In this document: positions 11,405 through 21,997 of the stretch, one piece after another
Layout: the number at the start of each line of letters is the position of its first letter
How positions within the stretch are numbered: the stretch's first letter is position 1
DNA from: Alternaria dauci
Taxonomy: Eukaryota > Ascomycota > Dothideomycetes > Pleosporales > Pleosporaceae
DNA length: 64,000 nt
Assembly (NCBI RefSeq): GCF_042100115.1
Contig: NC_091280.1
Coordinates: 62,001 to 126,000, forward strand
Direction of reading: 5' to 3'
Notes under the pieces: generated by a model
What the model was told of the DNA's origin: nothing
Seen by the model: the letters and a program-made list of their open reading frames with translations, nothing else
Databases searched by the model: none
Made by a program: the position numbers and the translations under genes

Positions 11405-12664
11405 ATGGACAACCGACAGTCATCGCCATCCCCTCGCCGCGCGAGCCCTCGACACAGCATGCAGAGACAACGAAGCAACTCGTTCCCCATTGTCGAGGCT
11501 CTGGGCTGCTCGACGCCAGAAGCACTCCTCATTCTCGCAGAGGGCAGAGCCGCAGTCCGCAAACGCCGCGCTCGACGCAACCAGTCGGTTGACGATGAAG
11601 TCAACCGCCTCTTCAACCCCCAAGACCACATCAAGTTTCTCGAGGGCCTCGCCGCCCTGCCCACACCCCAGGACCAGCCATCTCCGTTTGGCCAGAAATA
11701 CTCGATGCACTCGCGAGTCCCCTCGGATGCCACTGATCACAGCACTTCAACCGTAGTGCCGCATGTGAGCGATGGGGAGCCTCGGAATCTCTCACCAACG
11801 CTAGGCGACTATTCCGCCAACCTTGCCGCTTTCATCAAAGATCAGCTCAAGTCGATACCAACATACCAATCCAATCACCGCCCCACATCCTCCCTTTCTC
11901 CCCGGTCATGCCCGGATCTATCGTTTCCCATACGAACCCCTCCATCGCCGAACCCCTCTGGTCGGCGACAAGTCGAGGGCCCAAAGGCAATCGAGATACC
12001 GCCGGTGCGACCACCGATGAAGAGCCAATTCTCCGCCTGGAGCTCCACCGACGACGACGAGACAGACGACGAAGCGCTTCCCCTGCCGGAATACACATTG
12101 CCCACTTCGGCACCCGACTCCAAGGGCAGCAAGTACACGCCGTCCATCCTAGGCTACTACGAAACCTCGCACGACAACAGCTCGTCGTTTCTATTTTCCT
12201 CAACCCCGCTAGACGAAGAGGCGGAGCCCGCTACGGCTAAAGGCTTCAAGTTTCCTGACCCGTCAGCACTACCTCGCTCGTTACCCGATGAGCACCACGA
12301 CCACGATGCTGACGACGCTGCGCACGACCACGACTACCCCTCTTCGTCGTGCCCCTCGCAACCTCAGCTCACGTCCACGTCAGCGCCGTCGTACACGTCG
12401 TCGTCGGTGTCGAGCTCGAGTTACTTTGACTGCAAGCGGCCCGTCGCTATCACGCCGCAGATGAAAGAGCGCATCATTGCGGCGGTTACGCCGCCGTATC
12501 CACATCACAGCAAGAGGCTTACGGCCGTGTCGCCGTGGGAAGGCAATGCGCTGTCGAATGTGCACGATGTGTATGTTGAGTCGCAGCACCGTGTTAATGT
12601 CGATGGCATGTCGTTTGATATGCTGCGCGACTTTAACGTTTCGAGTAGACTCACGCCTTGCTGA
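11405..12664 (+). CDS. Uncharacterised Ser/Pro-rich fungal protein
   Basis: Single exon, 419 aa, starting in a GCCATGG context. Largely disordered, with RS/SP motifs at the N-terminus (SPSPRRASPRHSMQRQRSNS). Ordered-looking islands include EALGCSTPEALLILAEGRAA, the basic RKRRARRNQ that could be a nuclear localisation signal, DDEVNRLFNPQDHIKFLEGL, GDYSANLAAFIKDQLKSIP and SILGYYETSHDNSSSFLFSS. Asp/His-rich low complexity follows (HHDHDADDAAHDHD). The C-terminus looks conserved (MKERIIAAVTPPYPH, RLTAVSPWEGNALSNVHDVY). I do not recognise the family; phosphorylation-rich nuclear or signalling protein is a guess. Confidence 0.75.
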   Translation: MDNRQSSPSPRRASPRHSMQRQRSNSFPIVEALGCSTPEALLILAEGRAAVRKRRARRNQSVDDEVNRLFNPQDHIKFLEGLAALPTPQDQPSPFGQKYSMHSRVPSDATDHSTSTVVPHVSDGEPRNLSPTLGDYSANLAAFIKDQLKSIPTYQSNHRPTSSLSPRSCPDLSFPIRTPPSPNPSGRRQVEGPKAIEIPPVRPPMKSQFSAWSSTDDDETDDEALPLPEYTLPTSAPDSKGSKYTPSILGYYETSHDNSSSFLFSSTPLDEEAEPATAKGFKFPDPSALPRSLPDEHHDHDADDAAHDHDYPSSSCPSQPQLTSTSAPSYTSSSVSSSSYFDCKRPVAITPQMKERIIAAVTPPYPHHSKRLTAVSPWEGNALSNVHDVYVESQHRVNVDGMSFDMLRDFNVSSRLTPC

Positions 12665-13239
12665 TTGCGCTCAGCGTGACTTGTTTCTATTTTCTTTGTC
12701 TTACTAGCGCGCGCGTTTGGAGGTGTTGTCGTCGTTCGTGTTGGCTAACAAAAAAAAAGCTTATGGTTCAGCTGGTCTGCGCCACATGCCAACGGCGTTC
12801 TCTCTTAGCTTTCTCTCTCCCTCAGCACATTTCCTTCTCCCTTGTCTTTTGGTCATATATATATCCCTCTTGTAATTCGGTATCTGGGCGTTTGATACAA
12901 GACTGTCTTGGCCTTTTCTTATGTTTCTGCGGTTGTGGCTTTGGGTTTGACAGAGCTTGTTTTGCGATGGATTTGTATTTTGTGAACAAGTGGTTTTGTA
13001 CCTTTTGCTCAGTTTTGTCGGGCGTCTACTTGGCACACATGACGAGTGTACGCGACACACGACTTTCATTCTTTTAATCCAGCGAGAGACGATTTTCGGA
13101 GAGGAGGAGAGACTTGGACATGTTTTAGTTTTGAGAAGGAGAGGGTACACGTGGAGTGGAGACAGACTGCTAGCATGGACAAATGGCAGCAGAATTTCGG
13201 CATAGGTTAGGTTGAGAAGAAACACGCAGCATACATTTG

Positions 13240-13254
13240 CACACACACACACAC
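13240..13254 (+). repeat. (CA)n microsatellite
   Basis: About seven CA units. A second run of eight AC units lies at 13421-13436. Confidence 0.8.
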
Positions 13255-13420
13255 GTACACGATACATTTGGTAACAATACACAAAAATATCATCTGCACA
13301 TATGTTTCTTTTTCTCCACACCTCTCTCTACGGTACATGTGATGTCGATGTTGATCCCCAGGTAACAAGCTAACCATACCGAGTACCTGGGTTCGCGCAG
13401 AAAAAGGGATCTGAATCATG

Positions 13421-13436
13421 ACACACACACACACAC
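13421..13436 (+). repeat. (AC)8 microsatellite
   Basis: Eight perfect AC units, about 170 bp from the first CA run. Confidence 0.8.
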
Positions 13437-13910
13437 GGCAGTGCGAGCACGGCTTATTTTGGTCAGCTAATTCGTGAGCGGTGAGGAAGGGGAGCGACTA
13501 TCATGCAAGGTCCCGCGCGTGCAGGCGGCGTGTGTCGATCTGGGGACTGCATGGGTGGCAATCGATCGGAGGGGGATTTTGGGGTGGTGCGGCGACGTCA
13601 TAGGTTGGTGGGTGGGTGGAACACGAGTGCTTGGGTGCATGGGGGTAAGCAACGCGACTGTGCCGCGAGAGGGCAGGAATGGCGCGCGATGTTTTGTGGA
13701 GATGCGATGTTGCACGGCTTGATGGATGTGCATGCTGTGTTGTTTGATTGTTATCACATGTACTGACGCGTTTTCGCAATTGTGTGCGGGTGGAAGGTAT
13801 AGGACACGGTGGAGGTTCAAAGTTTCCACACACCTTGAATCCATCGACAGCGCTCTCCCCACCACAACCTCGACCCCTCTCACTACACCCACACACTTCG
13901 CCTGCCCACC

Positions 13911-15764
13911 ATGGCAGACCCGGAGCCCGGCCTTGTCGCCCTCGTCCTCGGAAACGCGGCCTATGCCTTTGCCAAGGTGCAGCCGCTGCTCCCAGTCTAC
14001 CTGCACATGATCCTCGCGTCTCTCTTCCCCATCTACGCCGCCTCGCACGCCTCCCTCACGCGCCCGTCCACCGCCGCCAAACCCGTCAAGAAAACAAAAC
14101 AAAAGGCACGTCGCTCTACCGAAGACGAGAACGACGACGACACAGACAGCGACGATGACGAAGAAGAAGCCACGCACGAAATGGAAGGCCTCAGCAACAA
14201 AGACATCATCCTCTTCCCCCTCTTCGCCGGCATCGCCCTCGCATCCCTCTACTTCCTCATAAAATGGCTCGAAGACGCGACCGTCCTGAACCAAGCCCTC
14301 AATGCCTACTTCGCCATCTTCGGCGTCGCGGCCGTCACAACGCTCGTCTCGGACGTTCTCGACATCGGGCACTCACTCATCTTCCCCCGCAGGCACGCGC
14401 TCGCAGGGACATTGTACCATGTGCATGGCAGCGACGGCGTCGCTGTTCCGGTGGCGGGGAGTACGCATGGCAGTCGCACGCTGACGACGCCGTTGCCTGG
14501 GTTTCTGGCACGGATCCCGTTGGCGCCTGTGGTGAGAGAGTGGCTGTGGGCGGACCGGGCGATGCCGGGGAGGAAGTGGACGGTGAAGCTGTATACACAT
14601 GGTTCTCTTGCCGGGAAAATGAAGATTGGCGCGCACACCATGGTCGGAGCCGCAGTTGCGTTGTCCACGCTCTTGTACTTCAATCTCGTGGATAAACCAT
14701 GGTATCTGACCAACCTCCTCGGCTTCAGCTTCTGCTACGGGTCGCTGCAGATGGTGTCTCCGACCACGTTTTTCACCGGCAGTGCGATTCTGGTGGGCTT
14801 GTTCTTTTACGATATTTACATGGTTTTCTTTACGCCGCTCATGGTGACGGTCGCGACGAAGCTGGATGTACCCATCAAACTCATGTTTCCTAAAACTGCG
14901 ACGGCGGGGGGTAAGAGTTCGGCGGCGATGCTGGGGCTGGGCGATATTGTGATTCCGGGGTTGATGGTGGGGTTGGCGCTCAGGTTCGATTTGTGGTTGT
15001 TTTATCTAAAGAGACAGAGACGTGTGGCGGTCGGAACTGGGCAGGGGAAGGAGGGCGAGAGGGAGGCAGTTGTCAAGGCGGAATATTATCCGCTTGCGGG
15101 TCGGTGGAGTGATCGGTTCTGGACGCATTCTTTACTGGGCAGGCCGTTGTGGACGAGTGCGTCTCCTGCTGCTGCTGCTTCGGGGACGCATCAAGGAGAT
15201 GAAGAGGCGCCGTTCACGTTCCCTAAAGTTTACTTCAACGCTGCGCTGGTGGGTTATGTGGGTGGTTTGGTGGCTACGTTGTGCGCGCTTCATCTTATGG
15301 ATCATGCGCAGCCAGCGCTGCTTTGGCTGGTGCCTGGTGTGCTGCTTAGTCTCTGGAGCACGGCGCTTGTGAGGGGGGAGTTGGGATTAATGTGGAACTA
15401 CACCGAGGAGATTGGTGATGAAGAAGAGGGCGACAAAAGCGAGAAGGAGACGAAGCAAGGTAGTACGGGCGCCGACAAGCATGATAACAAGGACGAGAAA
15501 GTTGGCAAGGCAAAGACCAGGTCGCGCAGGTCGGAACGAGAGGTGCTTTCGTTGTCCATCGAGGCACCCCGGAAACCTAGACGCACTGCTTCGACCGAGA
15601 AAGACAGTGCTGAGGTGCAACGGAATGGTACTACGACTACGACTACTGCTCCCACTGCGCAGTCCATTGGCAACGGAACGTTCTGGGCGGGGTCAACTTC
15701 CAACACGACGGCTCGTGAAGAGGTAGATGCTCCGCCTGCTGGGAAGCGTCTACGGGTGAGGTAG
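13911..15764 (+). CDS. sppA: Signal peptide peptidase (intramembrane aspartyl protease, A22B)
   Basis: Single exon, 617 aa, ACCATGG start. Multi-pass ER protease that clears signal-peptide remnants and, in Aspergillus, releases the membrane-bound transcription factor SrbA. All catalytic motifs are present: FFYDIYMVF with the first Asp near residue 301, LGLGDIVIPG (GxGD) with the second Asp near 345, and the QPALL (PAL) motif near 468. The N-terminus has membrane segments interrupted by an acidic cytosolic loop (DDDTDSDDDEEEATHE). The C-terminal 120 residues after the last helix are a long charged Lys/Glu/Ser/Thr tail, longer than in animal SPP, ending KRLRVR. The symbol follows Aspergillus usage. 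Confidence 0.92.
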   Translation: MADPEPGLVALVLGNAAYAFAKVQPLLPVYLHMILASLFPIYAASHASLTRPSTAAKPVKKTKQKARRSTEDENDDDTDSDDDEEEATHEMEGLSNKDIILFPLFAGIALASLYFLIKWLEDATVLNQALNAYFAIFGVAAVTTLVSDVLDIGHSLIFPRRHALAGTLYHVHGSDGVAVPVAGSTHGSRTLTTPLPGFLARIPLAPVVREWLWADRAMPGRKWTVKLYTHGSLAGKMKIGAHTMVGAAVALSTLLYFNLVDKPWYLTNLLGFSFCYGSLQMVSPTTFFTGSAILVGLFFYDIYMVFFTPLMVTVATKLDVPIKLMFPKTATAGGKSSAAMLGLGDIVIPGLMVGLALRFDLWLFYLKRQRRVAVGTGQGKEGEREAVVKAEYYPLAGRWSDRFWTHSLLGRPLWTSASPAAAASGTHQGDEEAPFTFPKVYFNAALVGYVGGLVATLCALHLMDHAQPALLWLVPGVLLSLWSTALVRGELGLMWNYTEEIGDEEEGDKSEKETKQGSTGADKHDNKDEKVGKAKTRSRRSEREVLSLSIEAPRKPRRTASTEKDSAEVQRNGTTTTTTAPTAQSIGNGTFWAGSTSNTTAREEVDAPPAGKRLRVR

Positions 15765-16001
15765 CAGAGCAGGGCAGATTCATGCTGTAACGACTGTGCA
15801 TAGCGGATTGCATATAGCGATGGAGTTGTGAGGTTTACTGGTCTAGATGGCTTTTTTTTACGACAGATTTGGCTCATATGAGCCTTTCTGGAATTGTTTA
15901 GAGTATATCAGATATGCATGCATTGCATTCTTTTACAACAACCCTTCTTTCTTGTGATACTAGTGTTGGATTGCTTCGTCTCCTTTCGAATAGTATATGG
16001 T
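15765..16001. other. Short intergenic, 3' of signal peptide peptidase
   Basis: AT-rich 3' flank between convergent ORFs; nothing else recognised. Confidence 0.4.
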
Positions 16002-16097
16002 TTATTCGCCGCATTTGATGCATTTCTCCCCGCTGGTGCCTTCGCCGCGGTTGATGTGCGAGCAGTGCGGACATAGCCATTCGGACATGTGTGGCAT
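16002..16097 (-). CDS. Candidate 31-aa zinc-finger microprotein
   Basis: A short ORF begins CAAAATG and encodes 31 residues. It contains W7-x-C9-x2-C12-x3-N16, then 9 residues, then C26-x2-C29, ending CGE and a stop. The W-x-C-x2-C-x3-N...C-x2-C order is that of RanBP2-type zinc fingers, but with three extra residues in the loop. Four Cys, a Trp and an Asn in the right order in so short an ORF are unlikely to be chance. It could be a stand-alone microprotein or the last exon of a spliced gene extending toward 16500; I found no clear upstream exon. Confidence 0.4.
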   Translation of the reverse strand: MPHMSEWLCPHCSHINRGEGTSGEKCIKCGE

Positions 16098-16538
16098 TTT
16101 GGTGGATGTATGGGTTGGTGGTGGACGACGTAATACGTTAGGTAGAACAAAGAGGTTGGGGTAGATGAGTGTAGGATGCGGTCTTGGTAGTATGTTCTGT
16201 GAGGGCGACAGATAGCTGTCGAGGAGTTTGTAGACTGTTGTAGAGATTTCCAAGTGTTGAGTTGATAAAGGGCAGCCGGGATGGATTGGAAACTAGATGA
16301 CGACGTCGTGTTCCAACATTTGGAGAATGTGAAGTTGCTTTCGGAAAGCGGCAGAAAGTAATTATGGGTCTGAGGTTTGTTCAAAAGGCACATGTGAAGT
16401 GTCAAGACATCGCTTGCTGTAGAAAGGAGCTTGTTTGTAGATAATGCACATCGTACACACCACGATCGGCCCGCAGACCTAGGAAGCGGAGTGTAGCATA
16501 TGAGAACCGACATATACGACGCACTCTTCAATACCAAA
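16098..16538. other. Intergenic
   Basis: Upstream of the zinc-finger ORF and downstream of the SET gene on the same strand. No motif-bearing ORF. Confidence 0.4.
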
Positions 16539-17453
16539 TCACAACACATTAACCACCCCTCCAGTATCTTCCTTCATCACCTTCAACACACCAGCCGCAC
16601 CACACCTCTCCCTTTTCCCAGCCTCCCCTTTCAACCCCACCAAAAACCCCCTACTCCCTTGCACCGCCGCACTCTCGCCCCCAAAACACATAACCGCAAC
16701 CTCCAGCTCCTTCTCCGCGCACCCGATCGCCAAGTCCCACCGCCCATGTCTCTTCCAACCCAACGCCGCATCATGATACGCCAGTCCCAGCGCCTCCCCC
16801 ACTAACCCTTCTTCCTTGAGCACCCGAATCAATTCCAACGCGGCTCTCGGCACCGGCGACGTCCACAGCTGGCGCCGCGCCGTCCGGATCCTTGCATCCA
16901 GCACCACCATGCGCGCGCGCCGAATGTCGCTGGAGCAAGACGCGTCACTGCACGCGGGACACGTGCACGTAAAGCCGTAAGCGGATAGTTTGGCGCGTCG
17001 CGCACTGGTGGTTTGGTAGGGCCGCTCGTAGCTGAGTCGTATCTGTGTGTCTGCGGTTATGCGGACGATGGCGTGGATTGTGATTTGGGACAGCTGTGCG
17101 TTCCATGCGAAACTTGCGTTGGCGATGCACGAGTGGTTGAAGCGCGCGGCGAGAGGGCAGATGGAGGTACGGCTTCCGGTTTGCCAGGCGTTGGAGTTGA
17201 AGATGTCGATTACTTTTGCGGCGTCATCGTCATCGTCATCATGCCTTTTCTGGGCGTAGAGGGTGAGATATTGGAGTTTTTGGATGTTGTCGAGATTGGC
17301 GAATGCGGTTGTTACTGATGAGTTTGTTCGCGGCTCTGCGACGCTGAACAGGGGTGTTTCGCGGAGGATAAGAGTGCCGGGTTGAAGATCGGTGGTCGCG
17401 AAGCAGCCCAAGCCTTCGCCTGGAGAAGGTCGTACCGTGTAGATTGTATCCAT
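16539..17453 (-). CDS. SET-domain protein (SMYD-like lysine methyltransferase family)
   Basis: Single exon, 304 aa, starting MDTIYTVRPSPGEGLGCFAT, which holds the N-terminal SET Gly-rich turn. The core SAM-binding motif is RFNHSCIANASF and the Tyr motif is IRLSYERPY. The post-SET Cys cluster CTCPAC follows, with a further Cys pair in SDASCSSD. An acidic DDDDDD insert lies in the middle of the SET domain where MYND-type SMYD proteins carry their insertion, but no MYND finger is seen. The C-terminal 100 residues are helical and TPR-like. It probably methylates a protein lysine; the substrate cannot be told. Confidence 0.85.
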   Translation of the reverse strand: MDTIYTVRPSPGEGLGCFATTDLQPGTLILRETPLFSVAEPRTNSSVTTAFANLDNIQKLQYLTLYAQKRHDDDDDDAAKVIDIFNSNAWQTGSRTSICPLAARFNHSCIANASFAWNAQLSQITIHAIVRITADTQIRLSYERPYQTTSARRAKLSAYGFTCTCPACSDASCSSDIRRARMVVLDARIRTARRQLWTSPVPRAALELIRVLKEEGLVGEALGLAYHDAALGWKRHGRWDLAIGCAEKELEVAVMCFGGESAAVQGSRGFLVGLKGEAGKRERCGAAGVLKVMKEDTGGVVNVL

Positions 17454-18181
17454 CGCGATTTGGATAGTTTACTAGATGTCCTATCCTAGTTCTCCGGATG
17501 TTCGGCGCGCCTCTGTATTCTTCAATCTGTGGTTCGAGGCGGAGATTTCGACGGCGTAGTTATATTTGCTGCAATAGTGCAGCCTGAAGTTAGTAGATGC
17601 ATTTTGTTCGAAATGGATTTGCAGAGTTTGCAAAGTCGCTCCGTGGTTGGTTGTGGACGTGAATCGCCCCCGGAGGCAACAGTATTTTGCTGCTTTGTCA
17701 CCCTGAGCCGTAGCACTCGAGATGCACGCTAGCGTGGTGACGTCACGCGATGCACCCGCACCCTATTCAGGGACGGGATGGCCCGGCGGTCCTGCATATT
17801 GCTTGTTCGTAATCGCGAATGTCTTGTGATTTCAATATACACATCAGGTCAGTTGCGCGTTGGTGTTGCAATGCCCGACATATGCCCAATGCGGCTCCGC
17901 GCTGTTAGGCCGCGCTCATGTGAGACGAACCGTTGCTCCCTTCCGCGCACTGCCGTCGTTCATGGTGCCTTCTCGGGGCTTCTCCAAGTCTCGCAACGAC
18001 GAGTCACTTCCTATCGCGTACTGATAATGCCTTGATCCTTCCTTCACCCCCAGTCCAAGCTTGCTTTTTCGTTGTTCGTTTTTTCTCAGTCTCACCGTCA
18101 TTATATACCACTTCCGTCATCTCACTTCCTCGTCTTGCTCCCGCACTCTTTTTCGTTTTCACTTCATCCTCTCACTTCTCA
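17454..18181. other. Divergent promoter region
   Basis: Lies between the SET gene and the arginine-rich protein gene. The last 150 nt before 18182 are strongly pyrimidine-rich, as in many filamentous-fungus core promoters. Confidence 0.5.
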
Positions 18182-19268
18182 ATGTCGAGTTTGCAAGAAG
18201 ATACTATCAACAACCGTGCCATGAGCGACTTGAACGCCATGCCAGAAGAACCTCGCCGCAATCGCTGGGGCGGCGACATCGAATGTGAACCAATCAATGA
18301 GCACAAAGACCAGTCGCACGACAGCTCGGACGACGATCGCAGACATGAGCGAAGCCTTTGGCCAGAAGCCCCTCGGCGCAACCGTTGGGGTAATGACCGA
18401 AGACTCCGTGGTGACGACCCCAATGACCGTGGACGCGGTTTCCCCGAATCCGATGACGAGCGTGACCGTTCAAGGGATAGATCAGGAGACCGTACATTCA
18501 ATTCAAGGTACCGTATGAGGGACTATCGATGGGACAGCCCACCTGCAAGGGCCAGCAGACGTTATCGAAGAAGCAGTTCAAGTGCTGAAAGCCGGGGTGA
18601 AAGGGACAGCTCCAGGGATGACAACGGCAATCAATCGTATCGTCCGAGTGACGACAGCGGCGATCGAAAAGATAGCTCAAGAAACAACAGCCGTGACCGG
18701 AGGGATAGCCTGAGAGACGACAGACGGGACTTAAAAGACACATCGAGGGACGACAGCCGTGATTTGAAAGATCGCGCGAGACAGTTCAAACGCGTCCCGG
18801 GCTCAAAATACACCAAAAACAACGACCCATACTGGTACCCTGGCAAAGGCGACTTCTCCCACCCCACCAAGATGTCTTCTCAGGATCCGCACGACAGCAA
18901 GCCACGTAATCCGAAACGTACCAAGAGCTGTCGTGCCGAATCTTCTGAACACCGTCACATGCGATATGAGCGCAGACATGAACACCGAGAAGATGAGCGT
19001 GAAGCCATACTAAACGGGAGATTGAGTAAGACATCCATTCATGGCTATGCGCTGTCTTTCGCGCTCGCACGCTTTTCTTGTGTGATTCATGTACTGACTT
19101 TCATGCTTCCTCGCAGCCCCGCCTCCTGGTGCTGGACCCAATTGGGCAAAGAATCGTGTAGCGACTCTGGAGAAGTATGCCAAGAGGACAAAGAGGAGGC
19201 ACAAGAAACACGCGAAGCGCATGCGTAAGGCGGCAGAGGCGGCAGAGGCAGTGAAGGCTTCGCAGTAG
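18182..19268 (+). CDS. Arg/Asp/Ser-rich (RS-like) protein with two ULM-like RxRW motifs
   Basis: Two exons, 18182-19025 and 19117-19268, joined in phase 1 across GTAAGA...TCGCAG, giving 331 aa. Near the N-terminus PRRNRWG occurs twice, at residues 24-30 and 64-70, exactly 40 residues apart. R-x-R-W is the UHM-ligand motif used by SF1 and SF3B1 to bind U2AF-type UHM domains. The middle consists of irregular SRDD/DRRDS/RDLKD repeats, and the second exon encodes a very basic tail (KYAKRTKRRHKKHAKRMRK). A nuclear, pre-mRNA-related role is inferred from composition and motifs; no RRM or KH domain is present. ORF-only annotation would run past the donor and give a wrong C-terminus. Confidence 0.75.
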
Positions 19269-19513
19269 AGCGAGGAGCGAGATGATCGCTGCGATCTTTT
19301 GGGCTGCGGTCTTTTGGGCAGATGTTGAGAGTCTTCGAACGGTCCGCTAAAATGGTTCTAATGCTTATTCGGTATGTTCCAGCCCGACATGCCAGCTACC
19401 ATCTCCATCGCAACATATGGTAGCTATAATTGCACCTATCGGGACGCGAGCTCAATGGTATATGGTATCGAACAAACACGCATCATGGTTCTGACTTGAT
19501 TTGTCTTGCTGGC

Positions 19514-20629
19514 TTACTGTTCAGTCGTCCCACCACCCTGCTGTAGAAGCGCTTCCCGCCGCTGTCTCATCCTCATCTCTTCCGCTTCTAACCATTCTAC
19601 CTCCCGCCGTCTCTGCGCTTCCACGTGTGGAGAAACCTGCGCAACCTGCGCGCCAGTAGGAGTCGCTTGCGGCACCTGGGCCATTTCAGACCCTTGTCCA
19701 TCATCTACCCCAAGGTTGTTGGTTGACCCATGTTCCTCTGCCCCAGCGAATGGTAATTCACCCGGCTGCTCTTCAGCCTTGAGCTCATGCGCTCCACCCA
19801 TCACGTATTTGTACGAATGCGAGCGATCGAGTTCTTGAGTGAGGCCGTTTCCAGACATTTCCTGGTATTCTGTTTGGTATGCGCCAGCCGTTGGAGCCGT
19901 CTGGTGCGGGTCAAGAACTATCTTGTCGCCGTCGCCTTCTCTTCTCACTAGCTCGTCTTCGGTGAGGACAGTCGTGGGTTGTTGCGTCCTCCTCTTCTTG
20001 CGGCGCCAGAAAAACCAGCCGCCTATGATGAGGGCGATAACGAGGACTGCACCAATGGCTATGCCAGCTATTGCGCCGCTACTTATGCCTGGATCGGGAG
20101 TGGGCGCATGGGTGGATGTGTCACTAGGTGGCGCTGTCGATGTGGATTGTGTGGTTTGCAGTGTCGACTCCTGGGTCTTGGCTGTGGATTGCGGAGCAGA
20201 TGTGAATAGAATCACCGGAGGTGACGACAGAAGGCTTATAACGAGATCATCTATCGTGGTTGGTGTTGCTTGTGGAAATACTATTTCCGGTCCAATGGAA
20301 AGAAGAAGAACTGGCGATGCGATTACCGTCACAGGGGCGAACGTTGTGCTGTCTAGGGATAGAATCGCCAGATATGTCATATCATTCGGATCGGTGAACG
20401 ACGTACGGATCGGTACGCTGAGCCATGAAGTCGTAGTAGGCGGGGCAGAACTGGGAGAGTTTGTTGCTGTTGATGCAGTAGGGTCTGCTGGTGGGGTGAG
20501 TAGAGACGATTCTTGCGGAGGTGGTGGAGCAGACGATACCAACTGAGGAGGCGATACCGTTAAATCTTCTGGTAGAACCGTTGAAACTTCTTGTTGAACC
20601 GTCGAAGCTGCTGCTTCAACCGTCGACAT
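19514..20629 (-). CDS. Ser/Thr-rich single-pass membrane protein
   Basis: The visible exon encodes 371 aa: a Ser/Thr/Pro-rich extracellular-type region, a single membrane helix (GAIAGIAIGAVLVIALIIGG) followed by the stop-transfer run WRRKKRR, then a cytosolic tail ending in a Glu/Arg coiled-coil-like segment (EVEWLEAEEMRMRQRREAL). This is the architecture of fungal Mid2/WSC-like wall sensors. No signal peptide is seen at this ATG. A GTGAGT donor at about 20690 on this strand, preceded by a Cys-containing open segment (GCIARNHC), suggests that one or more 5' exons with the signal peptide and a Cys-rich domain lie in 20690-20830. I could not fix their boundaries. Confidence 0.65.
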   Translation of the reverse strand: MSTVEAAASTVQQEVSTVLPEDLTVSPPQLVSSAPPPPQESSLLTPPADPTASTATNSPSSAPPTTTSWLSVPIRTSFTDPNDMTYLAILSLDSTTFAPVTVIASPVLLLSIGPEIVFPQATPTTIDDLVISLLSSPPVILFTSAPQSTAKTQESTLQTTQSTSTAPPSDTSTHAPTPDPGISSGAIAGIAIGAVLVIALIIGGWFFWRRKKRRTQQPTTVLTEDELVRREGDGDKIVLDPHQTAPTAGAYQTEYQEMSGNGLTQELDRSHSYKYVMGGAHELKAEEQPGELPFAGAEEHGSTNNLGVDDGQGSEMAQVPQATPTGAQVAQVSPHVEAQRRREVEWLEAEEMRMRQRREALLQQGGGTTEQ

Positions 20630-21531
20630 TGTTGTGGATCGTGTTCCGCCGTCTGTCAGTCCTGAGATCTACGTAGGATCTCCAGACTCACGATGCCTGG
20701 ATGCTGGTCTAGGCAGTGATTTCTAGCAATACATCCAAGTGTGAGAAGAGAGCTCGAGAACCGCGACAACTAGACGAAAGGAAAGCATGAAAGCCAAACT
20801 ACCTGTGGACGCCTTGGGGCGACCGCTTTGACATCCTCCACAGGTGCAACGCTTTGCCCAATTGGGTAAGGTCGCTGAGCCTTGTTAGATCCGTCCAATA
20901 CCAGTGGGGCTTAGGATTTTGGACCCCAGCTGTGCGGCATACATCTCGAATCAGCGCGCATGGGAATATTGGGGGGCGCATGAAATTGGGGGCCAAATCC
21001 ACCACCAATTCTTAGCCTGGCCAATGGCCCGGATTGCGGCTTCACACCACCATCGGTTATCGTTCCAAATAAGGGCAACAAGGCTACATCCTGCCAACAA
21101 CTAGCATACTGAGCCCGATAACAGGACATGTTCTCAGCCTCCTTGAATGCTGACCAATCTCAATGTGGGCCCCCTAGCCACCTAGGTAGATCGCATATCG
21201 TTACTGCTGATTACCGCTTACACTTTGCGAACATCAAATGCCACAGTCATGCGCATCAACTGCTAAATCTTACTGACATGCAGAATAAATATAGATTAGA
21301 TGAAGCGGCTGCGCATTCTCTTCCCAGCCAACATATCTCTTTTCACCACATTCTATACATCTTTGGGGTTCGAGAAAAGATGGTTTCTCTACTCTGCTAT
21401 CGGCATTGCCCACAGCCTTGTCGGAAAAACGTCTCGCACGTGATAATTACGTTCGCGCCATCGTTTGCAGGTCATCCTAACTGTAGGGTGTTGATGCTTG
21501 ACTTGTATAGGATCGATGATACAGCTGGAAT
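20630..21531. other. Intergenic, possible 5' exons of the membrane protein
   Basis: The right-hand end of the upstream gene may extend to about 20830. The rest is moderately AT-rich without a supported gene. Confidence 0.4.
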
Positions 21532-21861
21532 CTAGAAAGCAGTACGACTGTTAAGACGCCTCGCCTGAACAATCATCTTAGCAGGGACGTCAATCCCATA
21601 GAAGGCAACACCGCCGATGTGTATGCTTTGGAAACTGCCTGTTGACGCGTACGATCGATCATTGCATCTAGTTTCCCATGTACGCAGCGCAGTTTGTAAT
21701 GGGATATCTGTTAGCACCAAAATCTTGAAAGCTACACAATCGACCGTTCCCCAAAGCACAACCCAATGACCGTTGCTGTACAATATGCCTCCGCCAGGAG
21801 ACCTAACTGCGACTCTACGCAGTCGAGGAAGATGTCCAATCGAAGATCTCAAAAAATTCAT
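21532..21861 (-). other. Weak ORF, possible gene remnant
   Basis: ATG-initiated 109-aa ORF in otherwise gene-poor sequence. It contains FLRSSIGHLPRLRRVAVRSP, which resembles leucine-rich segments of fungal F-box-type proteins, but there is no complete domain or second exon. It may be the remnant of a larger gene. Confidence 0.2.
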
Positions 21862-21997
21862 CTACCATCTCGAGCTAAGAACGCAAACATCGCATAAGGC
21901 ATAGTCTAGCTGTTTAAATCATTCGAAAACACATTATTATTTTCCGGTGCGGGTCTGGCTAACTAAAAAATTCTTTCTGATAGGATCCACCGCTCTT

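Larger units (their letters stand above)
12665..13910. other. Intergenic with CA microsatellites
   Basis: 3' flank of the Ser/Pro-rich gene and promoter of the signal peptide peptidase gene. Pyrimidine-rich; carries two CA/AC dinucleotide runs. ORFs here are shadows. Confidence 0.5.

Noticed and set aside
10984..11733. 249-aa minus-strand ORF opposite the start of the Ser/Pro-rich gene
   Set aside because: Antisense shadow with Arg/Ser-rich composition and no motif.
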